From Bacteroidota bacterium (GTDB lineage: Bacteria; Bacteroidota; Bacteroidia; Chitinophagales; Saprospiraceae): a stretch of DNA of 64,000 bases. The notes under the pieces were generated by a model, which saw only the letters and a list, made by a program, of their open reading frames with translations, made no database searches and was not told the origin of the DNA. The position numbers were made by a program, and so were the translations under genes. How positions within the stretch are numbered: the stretch's first letter is position 1; each line of letters starts with the position of its first letter. The DNA is taken from contig WGNL01000005.1 of assembly GCA_016124585.1 (NCBI GenBank), positions 124,001 through 188,000 on the forward strand, written 5' to 3'. This document shows positions 17,381 to 26,800 of this stretch, one piece after another.

Positions 17381-18463
17381 ATGAAAACACTTCTCACTTT
17401 CCTCCTCCTTGCCGCCGCCATTTCAGTCGCTGCACAAACTTCACTTCCGCCCGGCATGGCCTATGTTCCCCACACCCTGCTGAACTACGATTATTGGCGT
17501 GACCAGGAAAAAAAAATCCGTATCAGCGACCATTATGCGGCGCAGTATGTTGAGTCCAATTTTCAATACCAATGGTATTTGCGCTGCCTAAAGGCTTGGG
17601 GGCAGGATTCACTGTTTGAATTGGCGCAGCCGGACCCGGCTGTCTGGGAAGTAAAGGGCTTGACGGAGGTGCAACAGGCGTACTTGAAGGAAAATTATTG
17701 GACGGCGGCAGAGTTCGAACATTACCCCGTTGTGGGCTTGGATTTTGAGCAGGTTCGGCTTTACCTCTGGTGGAAAACAGATATGCTCAACCTTGCAGCC
17801 TATGAAGCCGCTGGTGGAAAGCAAGACTATGTAAAGGGTGAATTTGCAGCAAGTGCGGAGGGATTTCCCAAGCAGTTCAATATGGCGGAGTACAATTACC
17901 AAACCAATGACTCCACTCGGATTTTTCAGCCTTTTGCCAATTTCCGGCTGCCTACTGCCCAAGAGCTTTTTTCGGAACTTCCCATTCCCAAAAAGACCAA
18001 GGGCGAAGCACCAGCCCCAGAGCATTCCTTGCTGGCATGGCTAAAGACGCAGCCCAAGTTTGCCTTTCTGCAGTATGAGCCTCCCACCGAGAATGAGAAA
18101 AATTCGGTTCTGAAATCGGCCTTGGAAACGTTAGGCATCCGCCCCGTCGCAGCGTCGGATTTGGATAAAATGGCAAAACGAAAGGATGACGCCAACCTGC
18201 CGTTGCTTTGCATGGAACAACAATGGCCTGCGATATACTACAAGAATGGATTCGTATTGGCCTGCTCAGAAGAAGACCTGGAAATGCGGCGTGACGACCC
18301 CAATTTCAACCCTAAGCATTTGCAGGTGTTAGTCTTTGACCCCAAAAAGGTAGGCACGGTAGCTTGGGTTTCCAAGAAGAGCAAGCTCCTCACCCTGTCC
18401 ATTGCCGACTTGGACGAACGCCCGCTCTGCGGCTTCCGGGCCATGATGACGAAGCCGGATTGA
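17381..18463 (+). CDS. Exported protein with a divergent formylglycine-generating-enzyme (GldJ/K-like) fold (360 aa)
   Basis: Signal peptide MKTLLTFLLLAAAISVAAQ. The mature protein shows, in order and at the expected distances, weak versions of FGE-sulfatase fold landmarks: PPGMAYVP (23-30), an ISDHYAAQYVESNFQYQWYL segment (48-67), YPVVGLDFEQVRLYLWW (115-131, compare the usual PVV.VSW..A..YC.W), FRLPTAQELFSEL (188-200, compare FRLPTEAEWE), and a terminal CGFRAMM (351-357). The catalytic cysteine pair of true FGE is not evident, so it is probably non-catalytic, like the T9SS/gliding lipoproteins GldJ and GldK. It lacks their lipobox. A link with T9SS is suggested only by fold and neighbours. 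Confidence 0.6.
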   Translation: MKTLLTFLLLAAAISVAAQTSLPPGMAYVPHTLLNYDYWRDQEKKIRISDHYAAQYVESNFQYQWYLRCLKAWGQDSLFELAQPDPAVWEVKGLTEVQQAYLKENYWTAAEFEHYPVVGLDFEQVRLYLWWKTDMLNLAAYEAAGGKQDYVKGEFAASAEGFPKQFNMAEYNYQTNDSTRIFQPFANFRLPTAQELFSELPIPKKTKGEAPAPEHSLLAWLKTQPKFAFLQYEPPTENEKNSVLKSALETLGIRPVAASDLDKMAKRKDDANLPLLCMEQQWPAIYYKNGFVLACSEEDLEMRRDDPNFNPKHLQVLVFDPKKVGTVAWVSKKSKLLTLSIADLDERPLCGFRAMMTKPD

Positions 18464-18531
18464 GCCGTTTTAAATTGCCAACTCAGCCGTTTTTGAAGCG
18501 GCTGCTTTAATAAAAATGGTTGGACAGTAAA

Positions 18532-18563
18532 AAACCTACTAGGCTTGATGGCCTAGTAGGTTT
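18532..18563. terminator. Bidirectional terminator hairpin
   Basis: A perfect 13-bp stem (18532-18544 with 18551-18563, loop TTGATG) lies between the converging genes ending at 18463 (plus) and 18591 (minus). It has A-rich sequence before it and T-rich sequence after it, so it can serve both. Confidence 0.85.
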
Positions 18564-18590
18564 CTGTTTCATCGATACCCTTCAATTGGC

Positions 18591-19424
18591 TTACATCACG
18601 AACGGGTACACTTGTCCATTAATGGTATAAGTGCCTTGGTTGTCACAATTCCCATTGCCGTAATCCACGTAAACAGGCAATCCGTTGATGTCGAGCGTGC
18701 CTTTGCCCTTGCTGATGTAGTAACAGGCGTTGGCCTTCACGAGAGGTGATTGGATAGACCAGTTGACGGTTTCCCCGTTGGTCAGCGTGCTGTAAATGCT
18801 GCCAGTTACTTCGTAAACATCGTCGTGCCAATCCCACCAGGTTGGGTGCCCAGCCGTTTGAGTATAGGTTTGGTTCCCACTGAACGAGAAGGTGTAGTTG
18901 TTCGGATCGGTGAACTTGATGTTCTGGGCATCAATGCTCAGAATGGCTGCATCGGCAGTGCTCAAATTTGTGAAAATGAACTGCCCCTCTGCTTTAACGC
19001 CATTTTCAGCGTAGTTGTCGTAAGTGACCGTGATGCTGGCGTTGGTTTGCCAAATCGATTCAACAGTCATCACCACCTTGCCAGTTTTGAACTTACCATC
19101 CTCGTCGGTGCAGCCGGCTCCAAAGTCGATAGTGACTGTTTTGGGAAAAACAAACGGGTCGGGTGGTACCACGGTAACAGAACCGCAAGTGTCAGAACGC
19201 TCCTCTAATTTACCTTCTACCAAGCCATTCGCACTGTCGGCACCCCATTTGGCCAGGTTGAAAGAGGAAAGAATGAGCTGTTGGTTGACCATTGCCTCTT
19301 TTGCCTTCGCAATCGTTGCTTGGTCAGCGGCAGGAGTTGTTGTCGGTTCTTTTTTGCAGGCAGAAAAAATAAGAAGGAAGGCGGTTGTGAGAAACAGCAG
19401 TGATGATTTCAATTGATTGTTCAT
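18591..19424 (-). CDS. Lipoprotein of unknown function (277 aa)
   Basis: The N-terminus MNNQLKSSLLFLTTAFLLIFSACKKE has a clear lipobox (FSAC, Cys 22), followed by a low-complexity linker (PTTTPAADQ). The rest is a single beta-rich domain (VTIDFGAGCTDEDGKFKTGKVVMTV, ASITVTYDNYAENG, AEGQFIFTNLS, TFSFSGNQTYTQTAG, GSIYSTLTNGETVNWS) ending in KGTLDINGLPVYVDYGNGNC and a C-terminal GQVYPFVM. Alternating strands about ten residues long suggest a lipocalin- or LolA-like barrel, but I cannot name the family. Anchored to the inner or outer membrane from the periplasm by inference. Not obviously in an operon. Confidence 0.8.
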   Translation of the reverse strand: MNNQLKSSLLFLTTAFLLIFSACKKEPTTTPAADQATIAKAKEAMVNQQLILSSFNLAKWGADSANGLVEGKLEERSDTCGSVTVVPPDPFVFPKTVTIDFGAGCTDEDGKFKTGKVVMTVESIWQTNASITVTYDNYAENGVKAEGQFIFTNLSTADAAILSIDAQNIKFTDPNNYTFSFSGNQTYTQTAGHPTWWDWHDDVYEVTGSIYSTLTNGETVNWSIQSPLVKANACYYISKGKGTLDINGLPVYVDYGNGNCDNQGTYTINGQVYPFVM

Positions 19425-19551
19425 AACCTAAGATTTTAATTAAGGGATGAAAAATTGTCCCAAGCTGTTGATTTTCAGTTTTTAGATAATTGACGTCAGC
19501 ATTGGATTCCCCTTAAAAACGACCTAGGTTATTTTTACCCTACCTCGGCAA

Positions 19552-20607
19552 TCATTTTCTCTTCACCAAATACGGTGGCCTAACTGCCCACACGGTTTGT
19601 TCCGTTTTGCGGAGCAAAAGCCACCAACCGAAAAATGCCACAGCAGCTACTTGCATTGCCACCACACTCCAAAGTGGGAGCGATTGGCTAAGGTCTATCA
19701 GTCGTCCATCTTGCGGGAAGAGGCCATAGCCAAGCAAGGAAGGTATGCGGTACCAGTAGTAGCAGGAAATGGAAGCTGCCGCAAAGACACTCGCCAAGCG
19801 TTTCTCCAAGTCTTTTGGCAAAAATTTGCGGAGCAAAACGTAGGTAATCAAGGTAAGCGCCAGGGTAGCCCAAGGCAAGGCATAGGCTGTGAGGCACTCC
19901 ATTAAGTTGCCACCGCTGCGGCAATCCGGCACATGGAACCAGCCCCAGATAAAGCCAGGCAAGCCGCCGGTGAGCAAGGTGCTGGAGAGGTCTTGCAAAC
20001 TACGAGGTTTGGGAGCAACCTGCTTCGAAATAGAGTCAGGACAAGGGATGACACAGTTGTGGCAAGCACCACAGTGGGCATTGGCTGGCGTGTATCCGAC
20101 TTTTTGTCCGTAGAGTTTTTCTACTGGGTGGACAGGGCAAAGGCCAGCGCACCAAGCACTTTTTACATCAAAGAACATCCCGCCAATGAGGGCCATGCCT
20201 CCCAAAAATGCCAAGGTGATGGCTGTTGCTACCCCGTCGTTGTTTAGCACCAAGTGCCTAGCTGGCACGATGAGGAAAAGCAAACCCACACTTCCCATGG
20301 ACAGCCCGCCCTGCCATTTGGTGGACAATCTTCGTCTTTTAGAAAATTTGAAATGATGCGGGAAAAGTGCCACGGAGGCGAGCGGGCAGACATTGCGCCA
20401 AGCGCCAGCTCCCAATAAAAAAAGTAGCGGGGCGAGGGGAATGAGGACGTCCCAAAATGCCACGACCCCAAAATCGGGAAAGAAAATTAGACTTAGGAAC
20501 AGGCCAAGGCCCACCATGAAAAACGCCCACTGCAAGCTGCGCCAAAGCAGTTTTTCATTGCCAAGAAGTGATTCAGAAACCTGTATTTGTGTGTAAATTT
20601 TGCTCAT
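19552..20607 (-). CDS. Membrane-bound ferredoxin-like protein (351 aa)
   Basis: I prefer the start at 20607 (MSKIYTQIQVSESLL); the frame opens 38 codons upstream at 20721 without typical features. There are about seven hydrophobic segments. Cysteine clusters sit at the membrane face: NVCPLASVALFP, WCAGLCPVHPVEKLYG and GACHNCVIPCPDSIS. The last is a 4Fe-4S-type C-x2-C-x2-C-x3-C cluster, with the final cysteine in CP. Layout resembles the NapH/NosR/CcoG group of polyferredoxin membrane proteins, which pass electrons across or along the membrane. No family member can be named with confidence. It is divergent from the metal transporter at 20948, so a link with iron or manganese handling is possible. 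Confidence 0.75.
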   Translation of the reverse strand: MSKIYTQIQVSESLLGNEKLLWRSLQWAFFMVGLGLFLSLIFFPDFGVVAFWDVLIPLAPLLFLLGAGAWRNVCPLASVALFPHHFKFSKRRRLSTKWQGGLSMGSVGLLFLIVPARHLVLNNDGVATAITLAFLGGMALIGGMFFDVKSAWCAGLCPVHPVEKLYGQKVGYTPANAHCGACHNCVIPCPDSISKQVAPKPRSLQDLSSTLLTGGLPGFIWGWFHVPDCRSGGNLMECLTAYALPWATLALTLITYVLLRKFLPKDLEKRLASVFAAASISCYYWYRIPSLLGYGLFPQDGRLIDLSQSLPLWSVVAMQVAAVAFFGWWLLLRKTEQTVWAVRPPYLVKRK

Positions 20608-20947
20608 GGGAGGTTCGCTATTTCTCCGTTCAATTCGTGAAAATAGCGCCAACTTACTTTGCCATTCGGTGATTTTTGTCAATCTAAAATTGAAAACCCG
20701 CATGGTTGCTGGGTTTTGCAAGGTTAGAAAGTGTCGAATTTTAAGCTAATTCTAAGGGCTCGTCAACTCAAAGCCTTGAGTTTTGAGCCTCTCTTCAGAA
20801 TTTAATATCAAGCGAAATGTGAGTTTAACAACCCTGTTTGGCTTGCCTGCACTAAATTCTTTTGACTGTTTTTTGGAAAAAATTTGGAAATTGGGGCCGA
20901 AGCCGTGTCCTGAATGAGAACGGCAATTTTCACAAAGTATATTATCA
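20608..20947. other. Divergent intergenic region (340 bases)
   Basis: It lies between the ferredoxin-like gene and the NRAMP gene and should hold both promoters. I see an imperfect inverted repeat CTCAAAG...TTTTGAG near 20765-20786, and no clear TAnnTTTG pair or Fur/MntR-type box. Part of it is the possible N-terminal extension of the minus-strand gene. Confidence 0.4.
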
Positions 20948-22831
20948 ATGTCAGAACCAATACCCAAATCCCTGGAAGAAGTCAATGCAAGTGTTGACAC
21001 CAAAAAGCGTGGGTTCTTTCGCAGGCTGATGGCCTTCATGGGGCCGGCCTACCTCATCAGCGTGGGGTATATGGACCCCGGCAACTGGGCAACGGACATT
21101 GCAGGAGGGAGCCAATATGGCTACACACTCATTTGGGTGCTGCTCATGTCCAACCTCATGGCGCTATTGCTGCAAAGTCTCAGCTCCCGACTGGGTATCG
21201 TCAGCAAACGGGATTTGGCGCAAGCCTCCAAAGAAACCTACAGCCGTCCTGTCAATTTTGTGTTGTACCTGTTGGCTGAAATTGCCATCGCTGCTACTGA
21301 CTTGGCAGAGGTGCTGGGCATGGCCATTGGTCTGCAATTGCTCTTTGGACTGCCGTTGATTTGGGGCGTGGTACTCACCTTTTTCGATACGTTTGTTTTG
21401 CTTTTTTTTATCAATAAAGGCATGAAAGTCATGGAGGCGTTCATCTTGACGCTGGTAGCCATTATTGGCTTGGCTTTTTTGGTAGAAATGTTCCTTGCCA
21501 AGCCTGATTTTGGGGAGCTGGCGACTGGGTTCATCCCCTCGATGCCTGATAAAACGGCGTTGTACATTGCTATTGGCATCATCGGTGCGACTGTTATGCC
21601 GCACAATCTCTATCTACACTCATCCTTGGTACAGTCCCGAAAATTTTCCAACAAACTTTTGGAAACCAAGGAGGCGCTCCGCTTCAATTTCATTGACTCT
21701 GCCATCGCCCTCAACCTAGCTTTTTTTGTAAATGCAGCCATCTTGGTGCTGGCAGCGGCTACTTTTTACCGGGCTGGCATGTACGATGTTTCTGAAATTC
21801 AGGATGCACACAAGTTTTTGCAGCCTTTGCTTGGCACCAGTTTAGCGCCCATATTTTTTGCCGTGGCGCTAATTGCAGCGGGACAAAGTTCAACATTGAC
21901 AGGCACTTTGGCAGGGCAAGTGGTGATGGAAGGGTATCTTAACCTCCGTATCCAACCTTGGATTCGACGGCTAGTGACTCGTACACTGGCCATTGCCCCT
22001 GCAGTGGTAGTCATTCTTTTATTTGGGGAAGAAGTGACGGGCAAAATGCTCATTTTTAGCCAAGTTTTGTTGAGTCTGCAACTTGGCTTTGCCATTATCC
22101 CACTTATCCATTTTGTGAGTGACAAACGGCGGATGGGCAAGCTAGCCATTGGGCCAGTGGTTAAAACAATGTCGTGGTTGGTGGCCACCATCATTGTGGC
22201 ACTGAACGTACAATTGGTCATTGAGGAAATTTCTTCTTGGTTTGCTACCACCGAATCGCCTCTGATTTTATGGCTCACGGTTGTACCGGCAGCAGTTGGG
22301 GCAGCTTTTCTGCTACTGTATGTCACTTTTGCACCACTCGTGAAATCCATGCTACAAGAACCAAAACTGAAACTTCATGCCGAACATGGGGCGCTTTCTG
22401 TTTTTGACAAAAAGCAATTCCAAAAAATAGCCGTTGCCATTGACTTTAGCGACATGGACCAGCAGACGTTGCGCTACGCCATTTCAATGGGAACACCCTC
22501 GACTGAATATCAACTTATTCATATCGTTGAGTCGGCTGGGGCCATTCTGCTTGGTGATGAGATTCGAGATAGGGAAACAGCGGAGGATGCGGAGCGGTTG
22601 GCGTTTTATGCACAAGAAATGAAAGCCCAAGGCTATAAAACACAGACCCATCTTGGGTTTGGAAATCCTAAAACGGCAATACCAAAGGCTGTACAGTTGT
22701 TCGGGGCAGACCTGCTTTTGCTTGGAGCCCATGGGCATCGTTTTTTCAAAGACTTGGTTTTTGGAACGACGGTGGATTCCGTTAGACACAATGTAAACAT
22801 CCCGGTTTTCATTGTTCGGGAGGAGGATTGA
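20948..22831 (+). CDS. NRAMP divalent metal transporter fused to a universal stress protein domain (627 aa)
   Basis: Residues about 25-465 are an NRAMP/MntH-family transporter: TM1 has the metal-binding DPGN (GYMDPGNW, 40-47), TM6 has the MPHNLYLHSSLVQSR motif, and about eleven hydrophobic segments follow the family pattern. Such proteins import Mn2+ or Fe2+ with protons. Residues about 490-627 form a universal stress protein (USP) domain: KIAVAIDFSDMDQQTLRYA, then GADLLLLGAHGHRFFKDLVF, then GTTVDSVRHNVNIPVFIV. It keeps the G-x2-G-x9-G-T/S nucleotide-binding motif, so it probably binds ATP and could regulate transport. Canonical MntH is about 410 residues, so the fusion adds about 200. No downstream partner; a terminator follows at 22865. 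Confidence 0.93.
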   Translation: MSEPIPKSLEEVNASVDTKKRGFFRRLMAFMGPAYLISVGYMDPGNWATDIAGGSQYGYTLIWVLLMSNLMALLLQSLSSRLGIVSKRDLAQASKETYSRPVNFVLYLLAEIAIAATDLAEVLGMAIGLQLLFGLPLIWGVVLTFFDTFVLLFFINKGMKVMEAFILTLVAIIGLAFLVEMFLAKPDFGELATGFIPSMPDKTALYIAIGIIGATVMPHNLYLHSSLVQSRKFSNKLLETKEALRFNFIDSAIALNLAFFVNAAILVLAAATFYRAGMYDVSEIQDAHKFLQPLLGTSLAPIFFAVALIAAGQSSTLTGTLAGQVVMEGYLNLRIQPWIRRLVTRTLAIAPAVVVILLFGEEVTGKMLIFSQVLLSLQLGFAIIPLIHFVSDKRRMGKLAIGPVVKTMSWLVATIIVALNVQLVIEEISSWFATTESPLILWLTVVPAAVGAAFLLLYVTFAPLVKSMLQEPKLKLHAEHGALSVFDKKQFQKIAVAIDFSDMDQQTLRYAISMGTPSTEYQLIHIVESAGAILLGDEIRDRETAEDAERLAFYAQEMKAQGYKTQTHLGFGNPKTAIPKAVQLFGADLLLLGAHGHRFFKDLVFGTTVDSVRHNVNIPVFIVREED

Positions 22832-22864
22832 ACAGGGGCTCCAAGTTCAGAAACACAAAATAAA

Positions 22865-22897
22865 AAACCCTTGCAACTCTCAGAGTTACAAGGGTTT
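22865..22897. terminator. Terminator hairpin between NRAMP gene and tRNA
   Basis: AAACCCTTG (22865-22873) pairs with CAAGGGTTT (22889-22897), with an inner AACTCT/AGAGTT pairing. A-run and T-rich flanks make it usable by the plus-strand NRAMP gene and by the minus-strand tRNA gene whose 3' end is at 22912. Confidence 0.85.
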
Positions 22898-22911
22898 ATT
22901 TCTAAATTTTG

Positions 22912-22984
22912 TGGCGGGAGCAGGACTTGAACCTGCGGCCTTCGGGTTATGAGCCCGACGAGCTACCAACTGCTCCATCCCGCG
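22912..22984 (-). tRNA. Initiator tRNA-fMet (CAT anticodon)
   Basis: The 73-base gene folds into a full cloverleaf: acceptor CGCGGGA/TCCCGCC, D arm GAGC/GCTC, anticodon arm TCGGG-CTCATAA-CCCGA, T arm GCAGG-TTCAAGT-CCTGC. It is an initiator by three hallmarks: positions 1 and 72 do not pair, the anticodon stem has three G-C pairs next to the loop, and the pair 11:24 is A:U instead of pyrimidine:purine. Here the mismatch is C1:C72, whereas C1:A72 is the usual one. CCA is not encoded. Confidence 0.95.
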
Positions 22985-22994
22985 ATTTAATTTG

Positions 22995-23017
22995 AATCAA
23001 ACATCGTTTGTTTGATT
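22995..23017. repeat. Palindrome in the tRNA-fMet leader
   Basis: AATCAAAC (22995-23002) and GTTTGATT (23010-23017) form a perfect 8-bp inverted repeat between the tRNA promoter and its 5' end. It could be a protein binding site or a processing hairpin. Confidence 0.4.
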
Positions 23018-23024
23018 GTGGGCG

Positions 23025-23054
23025 CAAAGATAGGCTACCCAATTGGAATGGCAA
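23025..23054 (-). promoter_or_regulatory. Promoter of the tRNA-fMet gene
   Basis: On the minus strand the -7 element is TATCTTTG (23032-23025) and a TTTG lies 19 bases upstream (from 23055-23052). This is the full Bacteroidota consensus, TTTG-N19-TAnnTTTG, with transcription expected to start about 35 bases before the tRNA. Confidence 0.8.
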
Positions 23055-23137
23055 ACTATTTTGAAAAATAAAACTCAAACTAGTTTGTTCATGTTTTGAT
23101 GGGCCGTGATAAGACCGCAAATACGTCCGCAAAAAAA

Positions 23138-23159
23138 GCATTTGTTTTTTAGCAAATGC
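23138..23159 (-). terminator. Terminator of the ompH-like gene
   Basis: Read on the minus strand, GCATTTG-ctaaaaaa-CAAATGC is followed directly by seven Ts. It sits about 35 bases beyond the stop at 23193 and is a textbook intrinsic terminator. Confidence 0.85.
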
Positions 23160-23192
23160 CCTTTGCCTTGAGGTATTTCCGCCCGATTAGGT

Positions 23193-23789
23193 TTATTTCT
23201 TGGCATTCAAGAGGTCAACCAGCAATTGGGTGATATCATAGCTTTCGTTGGCAGTCAACATCGGACTGACAATCCCACCATGGATTAGTACATAATCATA
23301 ACCGTTGGCCACTTGCAATGAGTCAGCAAAATGCTTGATGTCACCTACAAATTCTTCATCGAATTTGTCAGTTTGTTCTTTAAGGTCACGGCTTGCTTTC
23401 TCACCTTGATTAGCGATGGCGTCTTGTTTTTTACCCAAGCTTTCTTCGTATTTCTGCGCCTCATTGGGTGTGATGGTGCCTGCCTGTGCTTTGGCGGCGT
23501 ATTCTTTATACTCCTTCTCAAATGCACTTTGCTTCGCTTTCAACGATGCTTCAGTGGCGGCGTATTGCTTTTCAATCTGCTTTTTGATAGCTTGATAGGC
23601 AGTACTTTTTTCATGAAGTGTGTCAATATTCACGTACACGATGCTAAGTGGTTTTGGCTCCTCTTCACCAGTTACGGGGTTTTCGACCACTGCAGGTTTT
23701 GGTTTCTTTGGCCCAGAAAATTTGTCAACAAACAAATAGGCCACCGCCAAAAGAAGGACGATATTGAGAATTAGGGATAGGTTTTTCAT
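23193..23789 (-). CDS. OmpH/Skp-family periplasmic chaperone-like protein (198 aa)
   Basis: MKNLSLILNIVLLLAVAYLFVDKF is a signal anchor or uncleaved signal. The following ALSIVYVNIDTLHEK-type stretch (PLSIVYVNIDTLHEKS) is the conserved opening of OmpH/Skp proteins. Residues about 65-150 are a long charged coiled coil (KKQIEKQYAATEASLKAKQSAFEKEY, in part), and the C-terminal GYDYVLIHGGIVSPMLTANESYDITQLLVDLLN closes the trimerisation domain. Skp carries unfolded outer-membrane proteins through the periplasm. The gene lies downstream of secA in the same direction, with 93 bases holding an inverted repeat; co-transcription is possible but not required. Confidence 0.88.
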   Translation of the reverse strand: MKNLSLILNIVLLLAVAYLFVDKFSGPKKPKPAVVENPVTGEEEPKPLSIVYVNIDTLHEKSTAYQAIKKQIEKQYAATEASLKAKQSAFEKEYKEYAAKAQAGTITPNEAQKYEESLGKKQDAIANQGEKASRDLKEQTDKFDEEFVGDIKHFADSLQVANGYDYVLIHGGIVSPMLTANESYDITQLLVDLLNAKK

Positions 23790-23822
23790 TTAATGTTGTT
23801 TTTGTTTGTGAAAGCAAGAGTT

Positions 23823-23880
23823 AATTGAAAATGGAGAATTGAAAATTCATGCATCAATTTTCTACCCTCCATTTTCAATT
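23823..23880. repeat. Inverted repeat between secA and the ompH-like gene
   Basis: AATTGAAAATGGAG (23823-23836) and CTCCATTTTCAATT (23867-23880) form a 14-bp inverted repeat; the left arm is followed by a second partial copy (GAATTGAAAATT). It could act as the secA terminator on the minus strand, or be a dispersed palindromic element. Confidence 0.6.
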
Positions 23881-23882
23881 GT

Positions 23883-26800
23883 TTACCTTCCGTGGCATTG
23901 TTTGTATTTCTTTCCACTACCACAGGGGCAAGGGTCGTTGCGACCAACTTTTGGGTCTTGTCGTCTGATAGTTTCTTGATGAACGGGTTGTGAAGCGGCT
24001 TCTGCAGCGGCACGTGCCCGGGCTTCTGCCTCGGTGGCTGGAGTCCCATTCGAACCTTCGCCGGGACGGCTTATCCGCATTTTGCTCATGTCCACCCGCT
24101 GTGGTTCTCTGGCCTGTTGCACCTGTTGGTTCGGTGCCATAGCTAGTGTGCCGTGCGATAGGTAGGACGACACATCTTCATTGATGCGGTAAACGAGGTC
24201 CTCAAATAGTTTGTAGGCCTCCATTTTGTAAATGATAAGTGGGTCTTTTTGCTCAAAACTAGCTGACTGAACTGACTCTTTCAGCTCGTCCATGCTACGC
24301 AAATGCTCTTTCCACTTTTCATCCAAAATAGCCAAGGTCACAGCTTTTTCAATATCCCGCATGATGCTCTTGCCTTTCGATTTTACAGCATCTTCCAGTT
24401 CGGCGGCAATCGGCAAAATTCGACTGCTGCCGTCAGTGTAGGGTACGGCGATACGGCGGTAACGTTGTCCCTCACGTTCATGAACTTGTTGGATAGTTGG
24501 AAGCAAATTGGCAATAAGCTGCTGCTCCTTTCGGTGGTAGAAATCATAGAATTGTTCCAAAAAGCTATCAGTAAGGCTTTCAACGGAGCCAGCGGCATAT
24601 TCCTTTTCAGTGAAATTAGGGTCAACGCCCAACGCACTGATGCAGTCCTGACGGAAAGTCTCAAAGTCTGAATTTTCCTTGTGCGAGGCAATCAAGCTTT
24701 CCGACATGCCGTGGAACATCATGTCCAAATCCACTTGTAAGCGCTCGCCACTGAGGGCGTTGTAGCGTTTTTTGTAAATGGCCTCTCTTTGGATGTTCAT
24801 CACGTCGTCGTATTCGAGCAAACGCTTCCGGATGCCGAAGTTGTTCTCCTCCACTTTCTGCTGTGCCCGTTCGATGCTCTTTGTCACCATTGAATGTTGG
24901 ATGACGTCGCCATCCTGGTGTCCCATTTTATCCATCAAACCAGCGATGCGCTCGCTCTGGAAAAGGCGCATGAGATTATCCTCCAACGAAACGTAGAATT
25001 GTGAAGAACCTGGGTCACCCTGACGTCCGGCACGTCCCCGCAACTGGCGATCCACCCGGCGGCTGTCGTGGCGTTCCGTACCAACGATGGCAAGCCCACC
25101 TACAGTTTTTGCTTCGGGTTTTAGCTGGAAAGCACCCGCTAGTTCGTGCTTATCACTGTCAATGACGATTTCTTTGCCAGTGCCTCGCTGCTTGAGGGTG
25201 TAGGGGTAGCCTCCTTTGCTGCTGCCGACGTTGATAACATCGAAGAGGGTAGGGGGTGCCAGTTTGATGTCGGTACCCCGACCAGCCATGTTGGTGGCGA
25301 TTGTCACATTGCCGTGGCCGTTCTCGTCCTGTTGGCCAGCTTTAGCAACGATGGATGCCTCCCGTTGGTGCTGCTTTGCGTTCAAAACTTCGTGTTTCAC
25401 ACCCCGAAGGCTGAGGAAACGGCTGAGTTTTTCACTGATGTCAACGGAGGTCGTACCTACTAGCACTGGCCTTCCTGCCCGGCTGTACTGAGCAATTTTG
25501 TCCACGACAGCATTATATTTCTCACGGGAGGTTTTGTAAACTTCATCTTCAGAATCGAGGCGCTGTATGGGCACATTGGTGGGAATTACAGAAGTGTCAA
25601 GTTTGTAAATGTCCCAAAGCTCCTTGGCTTCCGTTTCAGCAGTACCAGTCATACCAGCGAGTTTGTGGTACATCCGGAAGTAGTTCTGGAGGGTGATGGT
25701 CGCATAAGTTTGGGTGGCTTCACCAACTTTCACATTTTCCTTCGCCTCCAAAGCTTGGTGAAGACCATCGGAGTAGCGGCGGCCTTCCATCATACGGCCT
25801 GTCTGCTCGTCTACGATTTTCACTTCGCCTTCCATCACGATGTACTCCTCGTCTTTTTCAAAAAGGGTGTATGCCTTCAGCAACTGGTGCATGGCATGAA
25901 GGCGACTGGATTTGACCGCAAAATCCTGTGAAAGTTTCACTTTGGCCTCTTCTTTTTCGGCCTTGCTCAACGCTTGGTTGTTGTCAATTTCTACCATGCG
26001 GGCAGCCAAGTCGGGCATGATGAAGAAGCCAGGGTCTTCTTTGCCTTTTGCCAGCCATTCTGCGCCGTGGTCGGTGAGTTCCACGCCACGGTTTTTTTCA
26101 TCAATGGTAAAAAGCAGCGGCTCATCCACGAGGTGCATGTTCTTGGAGTTCTCCTGCATGTAAAAGTTCTCGGCCTTTTGAAGCATGACTTTTACCCCAT
26201 CCTCGCTCAAAAACTTGATGAGTGGACGGCTCTTGGGCAATGCCCGGTGAGCACGGAGCAGCGCCAATCCTGCTTCTCCCTCGTCATGTCCAACCACACC
26301 ATCTGCGTACAATTTTTTGGCTTCCGCCAAATACTGATTGGCCATTTTTTGCTGAGCTGCCAGCAATTTTTCGGTTTCAGGTTTCAGGTTTTTGTACTCC
26401 TGCGTTTCATCACCTTCGCCTACAGGGCCGGAGATAATGAGCGGGGTACGGGCATCGTCAATCAAAACCGAGTCCACCTCATCCACCATGGCGAAGTGGT
26501 GCTTTCGTTGCACCATTTCATCGAGGGAGCGTACCATGTTATCCCGCAGATAGTCAAAGCCGAATTCGTTGTTTGTGCCGTAAGTGATGTCTGACATGTA
26601 CGCCTTGCGGCGGGATTCGGAGTGCGGTTTGTGCTTGTCGATGCAATCAATAGTGAGCAGCAGGAACTCCATGATTGGGCCAATCCACTCACTGTCCCGT
26701 CGGGCGAGATAGTCGTTCACCGTCACGACGTGTACACCTTGGCCGCTGAGGCCGTTGAGGTAGGCGGGCAGAGTAGCGACCAATGTTTTACCCTCACCAG

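Noticed and set aside
20608-20947. Fur or MntR operator before the NRAMP gene
   Set aside because: The inverted repeat near 20765 does not resemble either consensus, so no specific claim is made.
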